A stretch of 64,000 nucleotides of DNA from NCBI RefSeq assembly GCF_001519065.1, contig NZ_KQ954253.1:378707-442706 (forward strand), written 5' to 3'. This DNA comes from Novosphingobium sp. FSW06-99 (GTDB lineage Bacteria; Pseudomonadota; Alphaproteobacteria; Sphingomonadales; Sphingomonadaceae). Under the pieces are notes generated by a model. That model saw only the letters and a list, made by a program, of their open reading frames with translations, was not told the origin of the DNA and did no database searches. Of the stretch, positions 56,508 to 64,000 are shown piece by piece (the first letter of the stretch is position 1; each line of letters opens with the position of its first letter). The translations under genes and the position numbers were made by a program.

Positions 56508-57278
56508 TCAGCCCTGCCGCGGCACCAGGTTGACAGCCGAATACTTGCCTCGTCGATCGACTTCGAGGTCAAATTCCAGCTTGTCGCCCTCGTTCAGCTC
56601 GCGCATGCCGGACCGTTCGACCGCACTGATGTGCACGAACGCGTCGGGCTGCCCGTCGTCGCGGGTAATGAAGCCAAAGCCCTTCATGGCGTTGAAGAAC
56701 TTGACCGTGCCGGTGGCTTTTTCACCGGTCAACTGGCGCTGCGGCGTGGCCGCCTTGGCCGGGGCCGCGATCACATCGCCCACCACCTGCAGATCGGCGG
56801 CCGAAATCTTCCCGCCGCGATCGACCAGGTTGAATTCAAGCTGCTGACCTTCGGCCAGACCCTCAAGACCGGCGCGTTCGACTGCGCTGATGTGCACGAA
56901 CACATCTTCGCCGCCGTCTTCACGCTGGATGAAGCCGAAACCCTTTTGCGCGTTGAAGAACTTCACAACGCCCTTGCCGGTGCCGACCACCTGGGCCGGG
57001 AGACCACCGCCGCCGCCGCCAGCACCGCCGCGCGGGCCGCCGAAGCCGCCACCACCGCCGCCACGCGGGCCGCCAAAGCCGCCGCGATCGCCACCGCCGA
57101 AGCCGCCACGATCACCGCCGCCAAAGCCGCCGCGATCGCCGCCACCGAAGCCACCGCGATCACCACCGCCAAAGCCTCCACGACCACCGCCGCCGAAACC
57201 ACCGTAGGGATCGAAATTGTCTTCGCCGAAACCGTCGCGCTTGTCGCGTCCGCGACGCCGCCCTCTATCAAAACCCAT
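56508..57278 (-). CDS. Glycine-rich double cold-shock-domain protein
   Basis: 256 residues from ATG 57278. Residues 1-95 are Gly/Arg/Phe-rich, with repeated GGDRGGFGG units (about five) and further GGFGG runs. Two cold-shock domains follow: [42 protein letters not shown] (about 105-170) and [38 protein letters not shown] (about 188-250), each with the RNP1-like KGFGFI and RNP2-like VFVHIS motifs. Tandem cold-shock proteins occur in alphaproteobacteria; the long RGG tail is reminiscent of phase-separating RNA-binding proteins. A UTR of about 300 bases upstream may give cold regulation. Confidence 0.9.
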   Translation of the reverse strand: MGFDRGRRRGRDKRDGFGEDNFDPYGGFGGGGRGGFGGGDRGGFGGGDRGGFGGGDRGGFGGGDRGGFGGPRGGGGGGFGGPRGGAGGGGGGLPAQVVGTGKGVVKFFNAQKGFGFIQREDGGEDVFVHISAVERAGLEGLAEGQQLEFNLVDRGGKISAADLQVVGDVIAAPAKAATPQRQLTGEKATGTVKFFNAMKGFGFITRDDGQPDAFVHISAVERSGMRELNEGDKLEFDLEVDRRGKYSAVNLVPRQG

Positions 57279-57583
57279 AGAAATCAATAAACCTTGTTTC
57301 CGCTCCAGCGTTCCTCGGTGCCGCAGGCCGGACGCGGGAGCCGGCGGCACGACAAAGTATCCTTGCCAGTCAATCAGGCCAGCTTAGTCCATTGCACTTT
57401 CACTATAACCGACAAAAACCTGAATCGCGAATGGAATCGACTTGAAAAAAGGATTTGCCCCATCGAGTGTGGCATCCTTGCCGATTTTGCAAAACCGGTG
57501 CGCGGCGGTTTCCTTCCGCGAACGAACCGGCTAGGCGATTTGGGCACACCAGACCCCTGTTTGACCACAAAGGCAAGCCCGCC
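57279..57583. other. Intergenic region upstream of the cold-shock gene
   Basis: 305 bases between divergent genes. It likely holds the cold-shock promoter and leader. No other feature was recognised. Confidence 0.45.
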
Positions 57584-58033
57584 ATGTTCCGCAAGATCGA
57601 CGACCGCACCCTGGTCAGCCCGCAGATCACCGTTGCCGACGTCGCAACGGCCAAGGCGTTGGGCGTCGGCCTGATCGTCAACAACCGCCCGGAAGGCGAA
57701 TCCACCGACCAGACCCCCGGCGATGCGATTGCCGCCGCCGCGCACGACGCCGGGATGGCCTATGTCGCAATCCCCGTCACCCATGCCGGTTTCTCGCTCA
57801 ATCAGGTCACCGCGCTCGAAGCCGCGCTGCAGGCCGCGGGCGATGCGCCCGTGCTGGCCTATTGCCGTTCGGGCACGCGCTCGACTTTGCTGTGGGCGCT
57901 GGCGCAGGCGCGCGGCGGCATCGATCCGGCCACGATCGCGGCCAAGGCCGCCGACGCGGGCTATGACATCGCGCCGATCCGCGCGCAGATCGACATGCTG
58001 GCCGCTGCGGGGGGCAACGGAACCACGGCATGA
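57584..58033 (+). CDS. TIGR01244-type phosphatase
   Basis: 149 residues from ATG 57584. MFRKIDDRTLVSPQITVADVATAKALGVGLIVNNRPEGESTDQTPG and VLAYCRSGTRSTLLWAL match the DSP-like phosphatases first seen fused to Blh sulfur dioxygenases; the P-loop is C-x5-R (CRSGTRS). It is a stand-alone copy without the beta-lactamase-fold domain. Substrate unknown. It overlaps the next gene by four bases. Confidence 0.85.
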   Translation: MFRKIDDRTLVSPQITVADVATAKALGVGLIVNNRPEGESTDQTPGDAIAAAAHDAGMAYVAIPVTHAGFSLNQVTALEAALQAAGDAPVLAYCRSGTRSTLLWALAQARGGIDPATIAAKAADAGYDIAPIRAQIDMLAAAGGNGTTA

Positions 58034-58506
58034 GCGGAAAACTGGTCGCCGCGATCGCCACGCTGATCGCCAGGCCCGACATCGGCCCCGCGCTGATCAT
58101 CGGCGCCGAAACCGCGGTGTCGCTGATCATCGTCGTGGCGCTTTACGGGTTGGCCCGCGTGTTGCGGCTGGGCGGCGATGTGCGCATCGCCGATGCCGCC
58201 CACGCCGCGCGGCTGGCCGAAGCGGCCAGCACCGGTTTTGCCGCGCAGGACATCACGCTCGACCGTGCGCGAATCGGTGCGCTGGTGCGCAATGGCGAAG
58301 GCCGTATCCTGCTGATCCGCCGTCACGGTGCGCGCTTCGTCGGCAGCGAGCTGACCTCGCACCAGGGTATCCGGCTCGATCGGCATACGCTCACGCTGGA
58401 AACCGGCGATCCGCAGTTTGGCGCGCTGACGCTCGACCTTGGCGCCGACGCACAGATCTGGGCCGCCAGCCTGCGCCGCCTCGAAACCGTGGATAGCGCC
58501 GCATGA
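58030..58506 (+). CDS. Membrane-anchored hypothetical protein
   Basis: 158 residues. One membrane segment near 18-42 (IGPALIIGAETAVSLIIVVALYGLA), then a soluble beta-rich domain (ARIGALVRNGEGRILLIRRHGARFVG, DRHTLTLETGDPQFGALTLDLG). No family was recognised. Middle gene of a three-gene overlapping operon between the TIGR01244 phosphatase and the sterol-desaturase-like gene; a membrane co-factor role is possible. Confidence 0.65.
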   Translation: MSGKLVAAIATLIARPDIGPALIIGAETAVSLIIVVALYGLARVLRLGGDVRIADAAHAARLAEAASTGFAAQDITLDRARIGALVRNGEGRILLIRRHGARFVGSELTSHQGIRLDRHTLTLETGDPQFGALTLDLGADAQIWAASLRRLETVDSAA

Positions 58507-59420
58507 TCGCCGATCTGTTGCAGCGCGCGGCCACCACCGGGCTCGACGTGGTACCCTTTGCCGTTCCGTTTTTCGTCCTGACCATCGTCATCGAAATGGT
58601 CTGGGCCGCGCGCCACGATCCCACGGCCTATGAACCCGCCGACACGCTCACCTCGCTGCTGATGGGGCTGGGCAGCACGATCGCCGGCGCCCTGGTCGCC
58701 GGCATGATCGCGCTTGCCGCAGGCTGGCTCTATGCCCACCGCGTGGCCACCGTGCCGGCGCTGTGGTGGGTCTGGATCGCGGTCTTCGTTCTCGACGATT
58801 TCAACTATTACCTGTTCCACCGCGCCGCGCACCGCGTGCGCTGGTTCTGGGCCAGCCACGTCAACCACCATTCCAGCCAGCACTACAATCTGTCGACCGC
58901 CCTGCGCCAGAGCTGGACCGGGTTTCCCGCATTCAGCTTTGCCTTTCGCATCTGGCCTGCGCTGTTCGGCATTGCGCCCGGCATGCTGCTGACCGTCGGC
59001 GCGATCAACCTGGTCTATCAATTCTGGATCCACACCGAAGCGATCGACCGCATGCCGCGCTGGTTCGAGGCGGTGATGAACACGCCGTCGCACCACCGCG
59101 TCCATCACGCCACCAACCCGCGCTATCTCGATCGCAACTATGCCGGGGTGTTCATCGTGTGGGACCGCCTGTTCCGCAGCTTTACCCCCGAACTGCGCGA
59201 AGAGCCCGTGCGCTATGGCATTGTCCACCAGCTTGGCACGTTTTCGCTGCTGACCGTATCGTTCCACGAATGGGCCGCGATTGCGCGCGACATGTGGCGC
59301 GCGCCGTTCAGGGCCAAGCTGGGCTATCTGTTGCGCGCACCGGGCTGGTCCCACGACGGCAGCCGCGACACCTCGGACACGATCCGCGCGCGCTGGCTGG
59401 CACAGCAAGACGACAGCTAG
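58503..59420 (+). CDS. Sterol desaturase/fatty acid hydroxylase family protein
   Basis: 305 residues. Histidine clusters for the di-iron centre are complete: HRAAH (HxxxH), HVNHH (HxxHH) and HHRVHH (HHxxHH) around residues 104-200. Four hydrophobic segments (about 17-37, 50-75, 85-105, 160-180) place it in the membrane. Family members hydroxylate or desaturate carotenoids, hopanoids, sterols or fatty acids. The chromosomal context does not decide, but sphingolipid hydroxylation is conceivable in a sphingomonad. It overlaps the convergent wecC by four bases. Confidence 0.85.
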   Translation: MIADLLQRAATTGLDVVPFAVPFFVLTIVIEMVWAARHDPTAYEPADTLTSLLMGLGSTIAGALVAGMIALAAGWLYAHRVATVPALWWVWIAVFVLDDFNYYLFHRAAHRVRWFWASHVNHHSSQHYNLSTALRQSWTGFPAFSFAFRIWPALFGIAPGMLLTVGAINLVYQFWIHTEAIDRMPRWFEAVMNTPSHHRVHHATNPRYLDRNYAGVFIVWDRLFRSFTPELREEPVRYGIVHQLGTFSLLTVSFHEWAAIARDMWRAPFRAKLGYLLRAPGWSHDGSRDTSDTIRARWLAQQDDS

Positions 59421-60718
59421 CTGGCCAGCCGCAGCCCCGCCCCCACCGGCTCGCCCGGCTGATCGGGCCAGATGCCGCGCGTATCATAGACCGCCTTGGC
59501 CGCGCGTTCGGCCAGTGGCACCACGCGGAACACGTCGTGATCGACCAGCACGATCAGCACATCACAGGTTTCCAGCGCCGTATCGATATCGATCAGGCTG
59601 GCCCCGGTGTCGGTGAATTCCACCGGCAACTGCGCGGCATAAGGTTCGACAATGTGCACCCGCGCGCCGAACCGGCGGGCGATCCGCGCCGCGACAAAGC
59701 GCGCCGGGCTTTCGCGGAAATCATCGATATTGGCTTTGAACGCCAGGCCCAGGCAGGCCACTTTGGCGCCGGGACTGGCCTCGATCAGCGCAACCGCGCG
59801 ATCGATGACATGGTGCATCTTGGCATCGTTCACCCCGCGCGCGGTGCGGATCAGCGGGGTTGCCTCGGGCGCGCCGTGGACGATGAACCACGGATCGACC
59901 GCGATGCAGTGCCCGCCGACACCCGGTCCGGGTTGCAGGATGTTGACGCGCGGGTGGCGGTTGGCCAGCCGGATCACTTCCCACACATCAAGCCCCATCG
60001 TGTCGGCGACGATCGACAGTTCGTTGGCAAAGGCGATGTTGACGTCGCGATAGGCATTTTCGACCAGCTTGGTCATCTCGGCCGAGCGCGCATCGGTGGT
60101 GATGCACGCGCCGCGCACAAAGCGTTTGTAAAACGCCAGCGCCTTGCGCGCGCAACGCGGCGTGATCCCGCCGATCGAGCGATCGTTGTTGGCCAGTTCT
60201 TCGAGAATACGCCCCGGCAACACGCGTTCCGGGCAATAGGCAATCGCCACATCGGGGGTGTCGCGGGTCTGTCCCGGAAACCGGATATCGGGGCGCAGAC
60301 CCGCCATCAGATCGCGCATCGCCTCGGTGGTGCCGACCGGCGAGGTCGATTCGAGGATCACCGTATCGCCGGGCTTGAGCACCGCGGCCACTTCGGTGGC
60401 GGCGGCCATGACATAAGACACGTCGGGCGTGTGGTGCCCGTCCTTGGCAAAGGGCGTGGGCACCGCGATCACGAACACGTCGGCGGGTTCGATTTGCGTG
60501 GCCGCGCGCAACAGCCCGCGCTGCACGACGCCGCGCACCAGCCCATCGAGATCGACTTCCTCGATGTGGATTTCGCCACGGTTGATCGTGTCGACCACGT
60601 GCTGCGTTACATCGAGCCCGAGCACTGGACATCCAGCGCGGGCGATGATCGCGGCGGTGGGCAGCCCGATATAGCCCAGGCCGACGACACAGACCTGCGG
60701 TTTGGAATCACCCTGCAT
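59417..60718 (-). CDS. wecC: UDP-N-acetyl-D-mannosaminuronate dehydrogenase
   Basis: 433 residues. GLGYIGLPTAAIIARAG (Rossmann), STSPVGTTEAMRD and the catalytic block PGPGVGGHCIAVDPWF are intact. Family UDP-glucose/GDP-mannose dehydrogenase; the WecC type is indicated by its partner wecB. It makes UDP-ManNAcA for surface polysaccharide. Overlaps wecB by 11 bases. Confidence 0.93.
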   Translation of the reverse strand: MQGDSKPQVCVVGLGYIGLPTAAIIARAGCPVLGLDVTQHVVDTINRGEIHIEEVDLDGLVRGVVQRGLLRAATQIEPADVFVIAVPTPFAKDGHHTPDVSYVMAAATEVAAVLKPGDTVILESTSPVGTTEAMRDLMAGLRPDIRFPGQTRDTPDVAIAYCPERVLPGRILEELANNDRSIGGITPRCARKALAFYKRFVRGACITTDARSAEMTKLVENAYRDVNIAFANELSIVADTMGLDVWEVIRLANRHPRVNILQPGPGVGGHCIAVDPWFIVHGAPEATPLIRTARGVNDAKMHHVIDRAVALIEASPGAKVACLGLAFKANIDDFRESPARFVAARIARRFGARVHIVEPYAAQLPVEFTDTGASLIDIDTALETCDVLIVLVDHDVFRVVPLAERAAKAVYDTRGIWPDQPGEPVGAGLRLAS

Positions 60719-61844
60719 TGGCTATCAGCTCCATGATGCGGGACGCCGATCTGCCGTCACCGAACGGATTGTGTGCGCGCGCCATCGCGGCATAGGCGTC
60801 TTTATCGTCGAGCAGGGTGAAAATTTCGGTAACGATTCGCGCCGGATCGGTGCCGACCAGCCGCGCCGTGCCCGCCACCACACCTTCGGGCCGTTCGGTG
60901 GTTTCGCGCATCACCAGCACCGGCTTGCCTAGCGCGGGCGCCTCTTCCTGCACCCCGCCGCTGTCGGTCAGCATGATGTCGCACAGATCGAGCAGCCGCG
61001 CGAAGTGCGGATAGTCGAGCGGCTCGATCAGCGCGACATTGTCCAGCCCGGCCAGTTCCGCCTCCATCACCCGGCGCACATTGGGGTTGGGATGGACGGG
61101 AAAGATCAGCGCCACATCGGGCCGCCCGGCAATCGTGCGGATGGCACGGGCAATCGCTTCCAGCCCGCCGCCAAAGTTTTCGCGCCGGTGGCTGGTCACG
61201 CCGATGATGCGCCGCCCGGCAAAACGCGCCGCCAGATCGCCAAGGCCACCTGCCAGCGCCGGCTCGGCGGCGATCCGCGCGGTCACCCATTGCAACGCGT
61301 CGATCACCGTGTTGCCGGTGACATGGATCGCCTCGGCCGCGACATTTTCAGCGCGCAGCGCCGCCGCCGAAGTTTCGGTCGGCGCACAATGCAACGCGGC
61401 GATCGTGCCGATGATCTTGCGGTTCACCTCTTCTGGCCAGGGGTGATAGATATTGTGGCTGCGCAATCCCGCCTCGACATGGGCGACGCGGATCTTGCGG
61501 TAATAGGCCGCCAACGCGCCAGCCATCGCGGTCGCGGTATCGCCTTGCACCACCACCCAGTCGGGCCGTTCGGCATCCATCACCCGCCCCAACCCGGTCA
61601 GCAGCGCGGCGGTCAGCGCATCCAGCGTCTGGTCGGGGCGCATCAGATCGAGATCATGATCGGCCACGATCCCGGCAATCGCCATCACCTGATCGAGCAT
61701 GCCGCGATGCTGCGCCGAAATGCACACCCGCACGACAAAGCGCGGATCGGCACGCAAGGCATGCACCACCGGAAACATCTTGATCGCCTCTGGACGAGTC
61801 CCGAAAACGACAAGCACGGTCTGACGATCAGGGCTTTGGGTCAT
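60708..61844 (-). CDS. wecB: UDP-N-acetylglucosamine 2-epimerase (non-hydrolysing)
   Basis: 378 residues. VVFGTRPEAIKMFPVVHALRAD, VQGDTATAMAGALAAYYRKIRVAHVEAGLRS, VTSHRRENFGGGLEAIARAI and LTDSGGVQEEAPALGKPVLVMRETTERPE are the WecB/MnaA hallmarks. It makes UDP-ManNAc, the substrate for wecC. No further glycan genes follow in the window. Confidence 0.95.
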   Translation of the reverse strand: MTQSPDRQTVLVVFGTRPEAIKMFPVVHALRADPRFVVRVCISAQHRGMLDQVMAIAGIVADHDLDLMRPDQTLDALTAALLTGLGRVMDAERPDWVVVQGDTATAMAGALAAYYRKIRVAHVEAGLRSHNIYHPWPEEVNRKIIGTIAALHCAPTETSAAALRAENVAAEAIHVTGNTVIDALQWVTARIAAEPALAGGLGDLAARFAGRRIIGVTSHRRENFGGGLEAIARAIRTIAGRPDVALIFPVHPNPNVRRVMEAELAGLDNVALIEPLDYPHFARLLDLCDIMLTDSGGVQEEAPALGKPVLVMRETTERPEGVVAGTARLVGTDPARIVTEIFTLLDDKDAYAAMARAHNPFGDGRSASRIMELIANAG

Positions 61845-61924
61845 CGCCCTGCCCTAGCCCGGCGAGGTTAATAGCGCGATAAATCCCGGCCAAATTGTGG
61901 GAATTCAGACGCCTTGCGGGCCGA

Positions 61925-62680
61925 TCAGCCAGCCGGGGACGGCCTGACCCGATAGTGATAGCCATAGGCCTCGGCAAAGCCGAGGCTGCGATAGAGCGTT
62001 TGCGCCACGCCATTGCCCGCCCCCACTTGCAGATAGGCCATCCGCGCGCCGTCGCACCAGCCCTGGGCCAGCAGAGCCCGGGTGATGGCGCGGCCATGCC
62101 CCTGCCCGCGATGATCGGGGTGCACCGCAATATCGAACAGGCCAATCGCGCCGGTGTCGCACACGCCCATGGCGCACGCGATCATCGCGCCATCCTGCCG
62201 CAACCCGGCAAACCAGGTTGGCGCGCGAATGCCCCGCAACAGCGCGGCATGCGTCTGCACCCGGTCCGCAGCCCTGCCACCGATCCGTGCCGCACCGTCA
62301 AGCCAGCGCGCCGACGCGACCCGGGACAGCTCGATCGCGGCAGGTGCCGCCGCCGCCGCCGCAAGACTGGCGGTCATGACCAGCGACGGTTCGCACAGCG
62401 CGTACCCCGCAGCGCCCAGCGCGCTGTCGGCATCGGGCGGTGCCAGCGGCGAAAGGCGGAAAATGGTCGGCAGCCCGCGCCCTGCATAAAACGCCTCGAC
62501 CCGGCCCAGCACGGCCGCCAGCGGCGCGGCGTTGCCAAGCGCATTGGCCGAATTGGCGCGCTTTGTGAAACCCCGCGCCGCACGCAAAAGCCACCCGTCA
62601 ACATCGCGCGTTTCAAGCGCGGGCCAGGCCCTCAGCGCCCGGTGTTCGAGGGCAGGAATGTCGGATGCCGGGTCGAACAT
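61925..62680 (-). CDS. GNAT-family acetyltransferase
   Basis: 251 residues. The C-terminal GNAT domain shows GLFDIAVHPDHRGQGHGRAITRALLAQG (acetyl-CoA loop) and QTLYRSLGFAEAYGYHYR. The N-terminal half (ALEHRALRAWPALETRDVDGWLLRAARGFTKRANSANAL) is typical of larger two-GNAT-fold proteins of alphaproteobacteria. Substrate unknown. 80 bases lie between this gene and wecB. Same strand, possibly its own promoter. Confidence 0.8.
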   Translation of the reverse strand: MFDPASDIPALEHRALRAWPALETRDVDGWLLRAARGFTKRANSANALGNAAPLAAVLGRVEAFYAGRGLPTIFRLSPLAPPDADSALGAAGYALCEPSLVMTASLAAAAAAPAAIELSRVASARWLDGAARIGGRAADRVQTHAALLRGIRAPTWFAGLRQDGAMIACAMGVCDTGAIGLFDIAVHPDHRGQGHGRAITRALLAQGWCDGARMAYLQVGAGNGVAQTLYRSLGFAEAYGYHYRVRPSPAG

Positions 62681-62765
62681 GCTGGTCTGGCCCTTTCGCC
62701 GGGGTCGTGTGCGCGGTGTGCGTCATGCCATCGTCGCCGCGCGTGCGCCACCGTTGGCCGCGGCG

Positions 62766-63977
62766 CTACTGTCCGGCATGGGGTCGCAGAAACGGCCGCA
62801 GCGCCAGCACCAGCGGAACGATCATGGCTGCGGTTGCCGCCGCCGCCACGACCGCGACAGTGCGGCTGCTATGGTCGGCCACAGCGCCATAGAAGATCGG
62901 CGCCAGACCGCCCGATCCGATCACGCACGTATAAAACTGCGCAAACGCCCGCCCGGTGTTGCCATCGCGGGCCAGTTCGGGAACCGTGCCGTACAGCACC
63001 GACGATGTGCCGTTGAGCGCAATGCCGAGCAGCGGCAGCGCCACCAGCATCGGCATCAGCGCGGTCCACAGCGTCAGGCCGATCAACAGCGCCGTTGCCA
63101 TCTCGGTCACGATCACACAGCCCACCACGCCCAGCGCCTGGGCCAGCCTGTTGCAGGTCGCCTTGCCCAGCGCGCCGCCGATGAACAACAGCGCCAGCCC
63201 CAGACCGATGGTGGCCGATGTCCCACCCCGCGCGTGGATCAGAAACGGCAGAAACAGCAGATAGCCCATGCGCGCCGCCGTATCGAGCGCGCCGATAACC
63301 GCCAGCAGGGCAAAGCCGCGATGGCTGCCGGTGGTTGCAGCGGCGTCCGGCTTGCCCGGCGCAACCGCATTGCCGGTCGGCGCCAGCGCGGCGATGGCCA
63401 GCGCAACCCCCAGGCCCAGCACGCCAAGCAGCCCCGTCACCGACCGCCAGTCCACCATCGGCAGCAGGCACGCCGCCAGCGCGGGCAGCGACGCCTTGCC
63501 CAGATCGCCCGAAAAATTGTAGACGCCCAGCGGCCCGCGCGCGGCCTTGCCATACGTCGTGCTGACCAGCAGCGACCCGCGCGGATGCTGGATGCTGGAC
63601 CCCACTCCCGCGATGACCAGCCCCGCACACAGCCCCGCCAAGGTGTTCGACAGCGCCATGATTATGAAGCCCAACGCCGCGATCACCGTCGCCAGCGTCA
63701 ACGCGGCGCGCGACGACAGCCGTTTCAGCGCGGTTTCGCCCGGTATCTGCAGGCCGCCCATCGTCCCCGAATAGAGCGCGCGCACCAGCGCGAGCCCCGC
63801 GTAGGACAGGCCGAACTGCGCCTGCCACACCGGCAGAAAGGCATAAAGGCTGTCGGTATAGCCATCGTGCAGCGCGTGGGCGACACAGGCCGCCAGCAGA
63901 TTGCGCGATGGCGCCGGGCGGTCGGGTGCCTGCGCCTGCCGCGCGTCAGTGGCTGAACCGGTAATCTGCATGGGCAA
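62766..63977 (-). CDS. MFS transporter (fosmidomycin-resistance-like)
   Basis: 403 residues with 12 hydrophobic segments. LLAACVAHALHDGYTDSLYAFLPVWQAQFGLSYAGLALVRALYSGTMGGLQIPGETAL is the start of the Fsr-like branch (A-H-x-x-x-D). GAGLVIAGVGSSIQHPRGSLLVSTTYG is the helix 4-5 block, including the H-P motif typical of Fsr proteins. A helix-6 loop of about 30 residues (APTGNAVAPGKPDAAATTG) is followed by the second half. Substrate unknown. The 3' half of the start region lies at the window's end. Confidence 0.8.
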   Translation of the reverse strand: MPMQITGSATDARQAQAPDRPAPSRNLLAACVAHALHDGYTDSLYAFLPVWQAQFGLSYAGLALVRALYSGTMGGLQIPGETALKRLSSRAALTLATVIAALGFIIMALSNTLAGLCAGLVIAGVGSSIQHPRGSLLVSTTYGKAARGPLGVYNFSGDLGKASLPALAACLLPMVDWRSVTGLLGVLGLGVALAIAALAPTGNAVAPGKPDAAATTGSHRGFALLAVIGALDTAARMGYLLFLPFLIHARGGTSATIGLGLALLFIGGALGKATCNRLAQALGVVGCVIVTEMATALLIGLTLWTALMPMLVALPLLGIALNGTSSVLYGTVPELARDGNTGRAFAQFYTCVIGSGGLAPIFYGAVADHSSRTVAVVAAAATAAMIVPLVLALRPFLRPHAGQ

Positions 63978-64000
63978 ACGAAACCTCCAAGTGCCCTTCT

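Noticed and set aside
57010..57230. Regular short repeats resembling a CRISPR array
   Set aside because: The periodicity comes from GGDRGGFGG codons in the cold-shock gene; there are no spacers of constant length and no cas genes.
58763..60736. 657-residue frame spanning the hydroxylase and wecC
   Set aside because: It crosses two confident genes in the wrong frame or strand and has no domain.

Overview
The window is chromosomal DNA from a sphingomonad alphaproteobacterium (Novosphingobium/Sphingobium-like). Pointers are an acyl carrier protein gene beside serine palmitoyltransferase (sphingolipid synthesis), a DivK-type cell-cycle receiver, a DksA without the full zinc-finger cysteines, an OmpA porin with a proline linker, a sphingomonad-type TonB receptor, and high GC with tightly overlapping genes. 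No species is claimed.

Layout. (1) 1-3.6 kb: end of an AcfC-like binding protein, an HxlR regulator with a perfect palindrome in its upstream region, an NTF2-like protein, an FMN azoreductase and a chloroperoxidase-type hydrolase. The stretch ends in a wrecked catalase 5' end fused to an HNH nuclease 3' end. (2) 4.2-30.4 kb: an integrated genomic island of about 26.2 kb. It is bounded by a 47-bp exact repeat of the 3' part of a tRNA-Lys gene, which is intact at 30404-30479. (3) 30.5-39.7 kb: housekeeping genes (folK, aguB, msrA, rsmB, an SdhAF4-like gene, PilZ, dksA, a five-gene overlapping string, divK). (4) 39.7-42.4 kb: an AT-richer accessory patch with two winged-helix regulators, small ORFs and a palindromic repeat. 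(5) 42.4-64 kb: TonB receptor, sphingolipid genes, OmpA, a YghO-like acyltransferase, MFS, queC, hslO-argF-argD, a Gly-rich double cold-shock protein, a sterol-desaturase-type hydroxylase, wecC-wecB, a GNAT protein and a second MFS transporter.

The island carries, from left to right: a DUF4268 nuclease-like protein, a secreted CHAP/NlpC-like hydrolase, a low-GC secreted orphan, a P4-type integrase, a DUF1778/GNAT toxin-antitoxin pair and an AlpA-primase-RepA helicase replication module. Next come small ORFs, an orphan groEL abutting a membrane-protein gene, and a GGxGSG-family gene with a decayed second copy. The rest is a highly structured non-coding stretch, a compact hsdM-hsdS-hsdR-M48 peptidase-mrr restriction operon divergent from a TIGR04141/DUF6119 gene, and a ParA-small protein pair next to the tRNA. 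This reads as a replicating, satellite-like integrative element loaded with defence genes. The HNH fragments found near both ends suggest accretion of more than one element at the same tRNA.

The least explained parts are the groEL-membrane protein pair without groES, the TIGR04141 gene facing an HTH-fused HsdM, the ParA pair, the structured non-coding stretch at 18.88-19.14 kb, and a set of long inverted repeats at gene ends. All family calls were made by reading motifs in the translated sequence; no database search was run.
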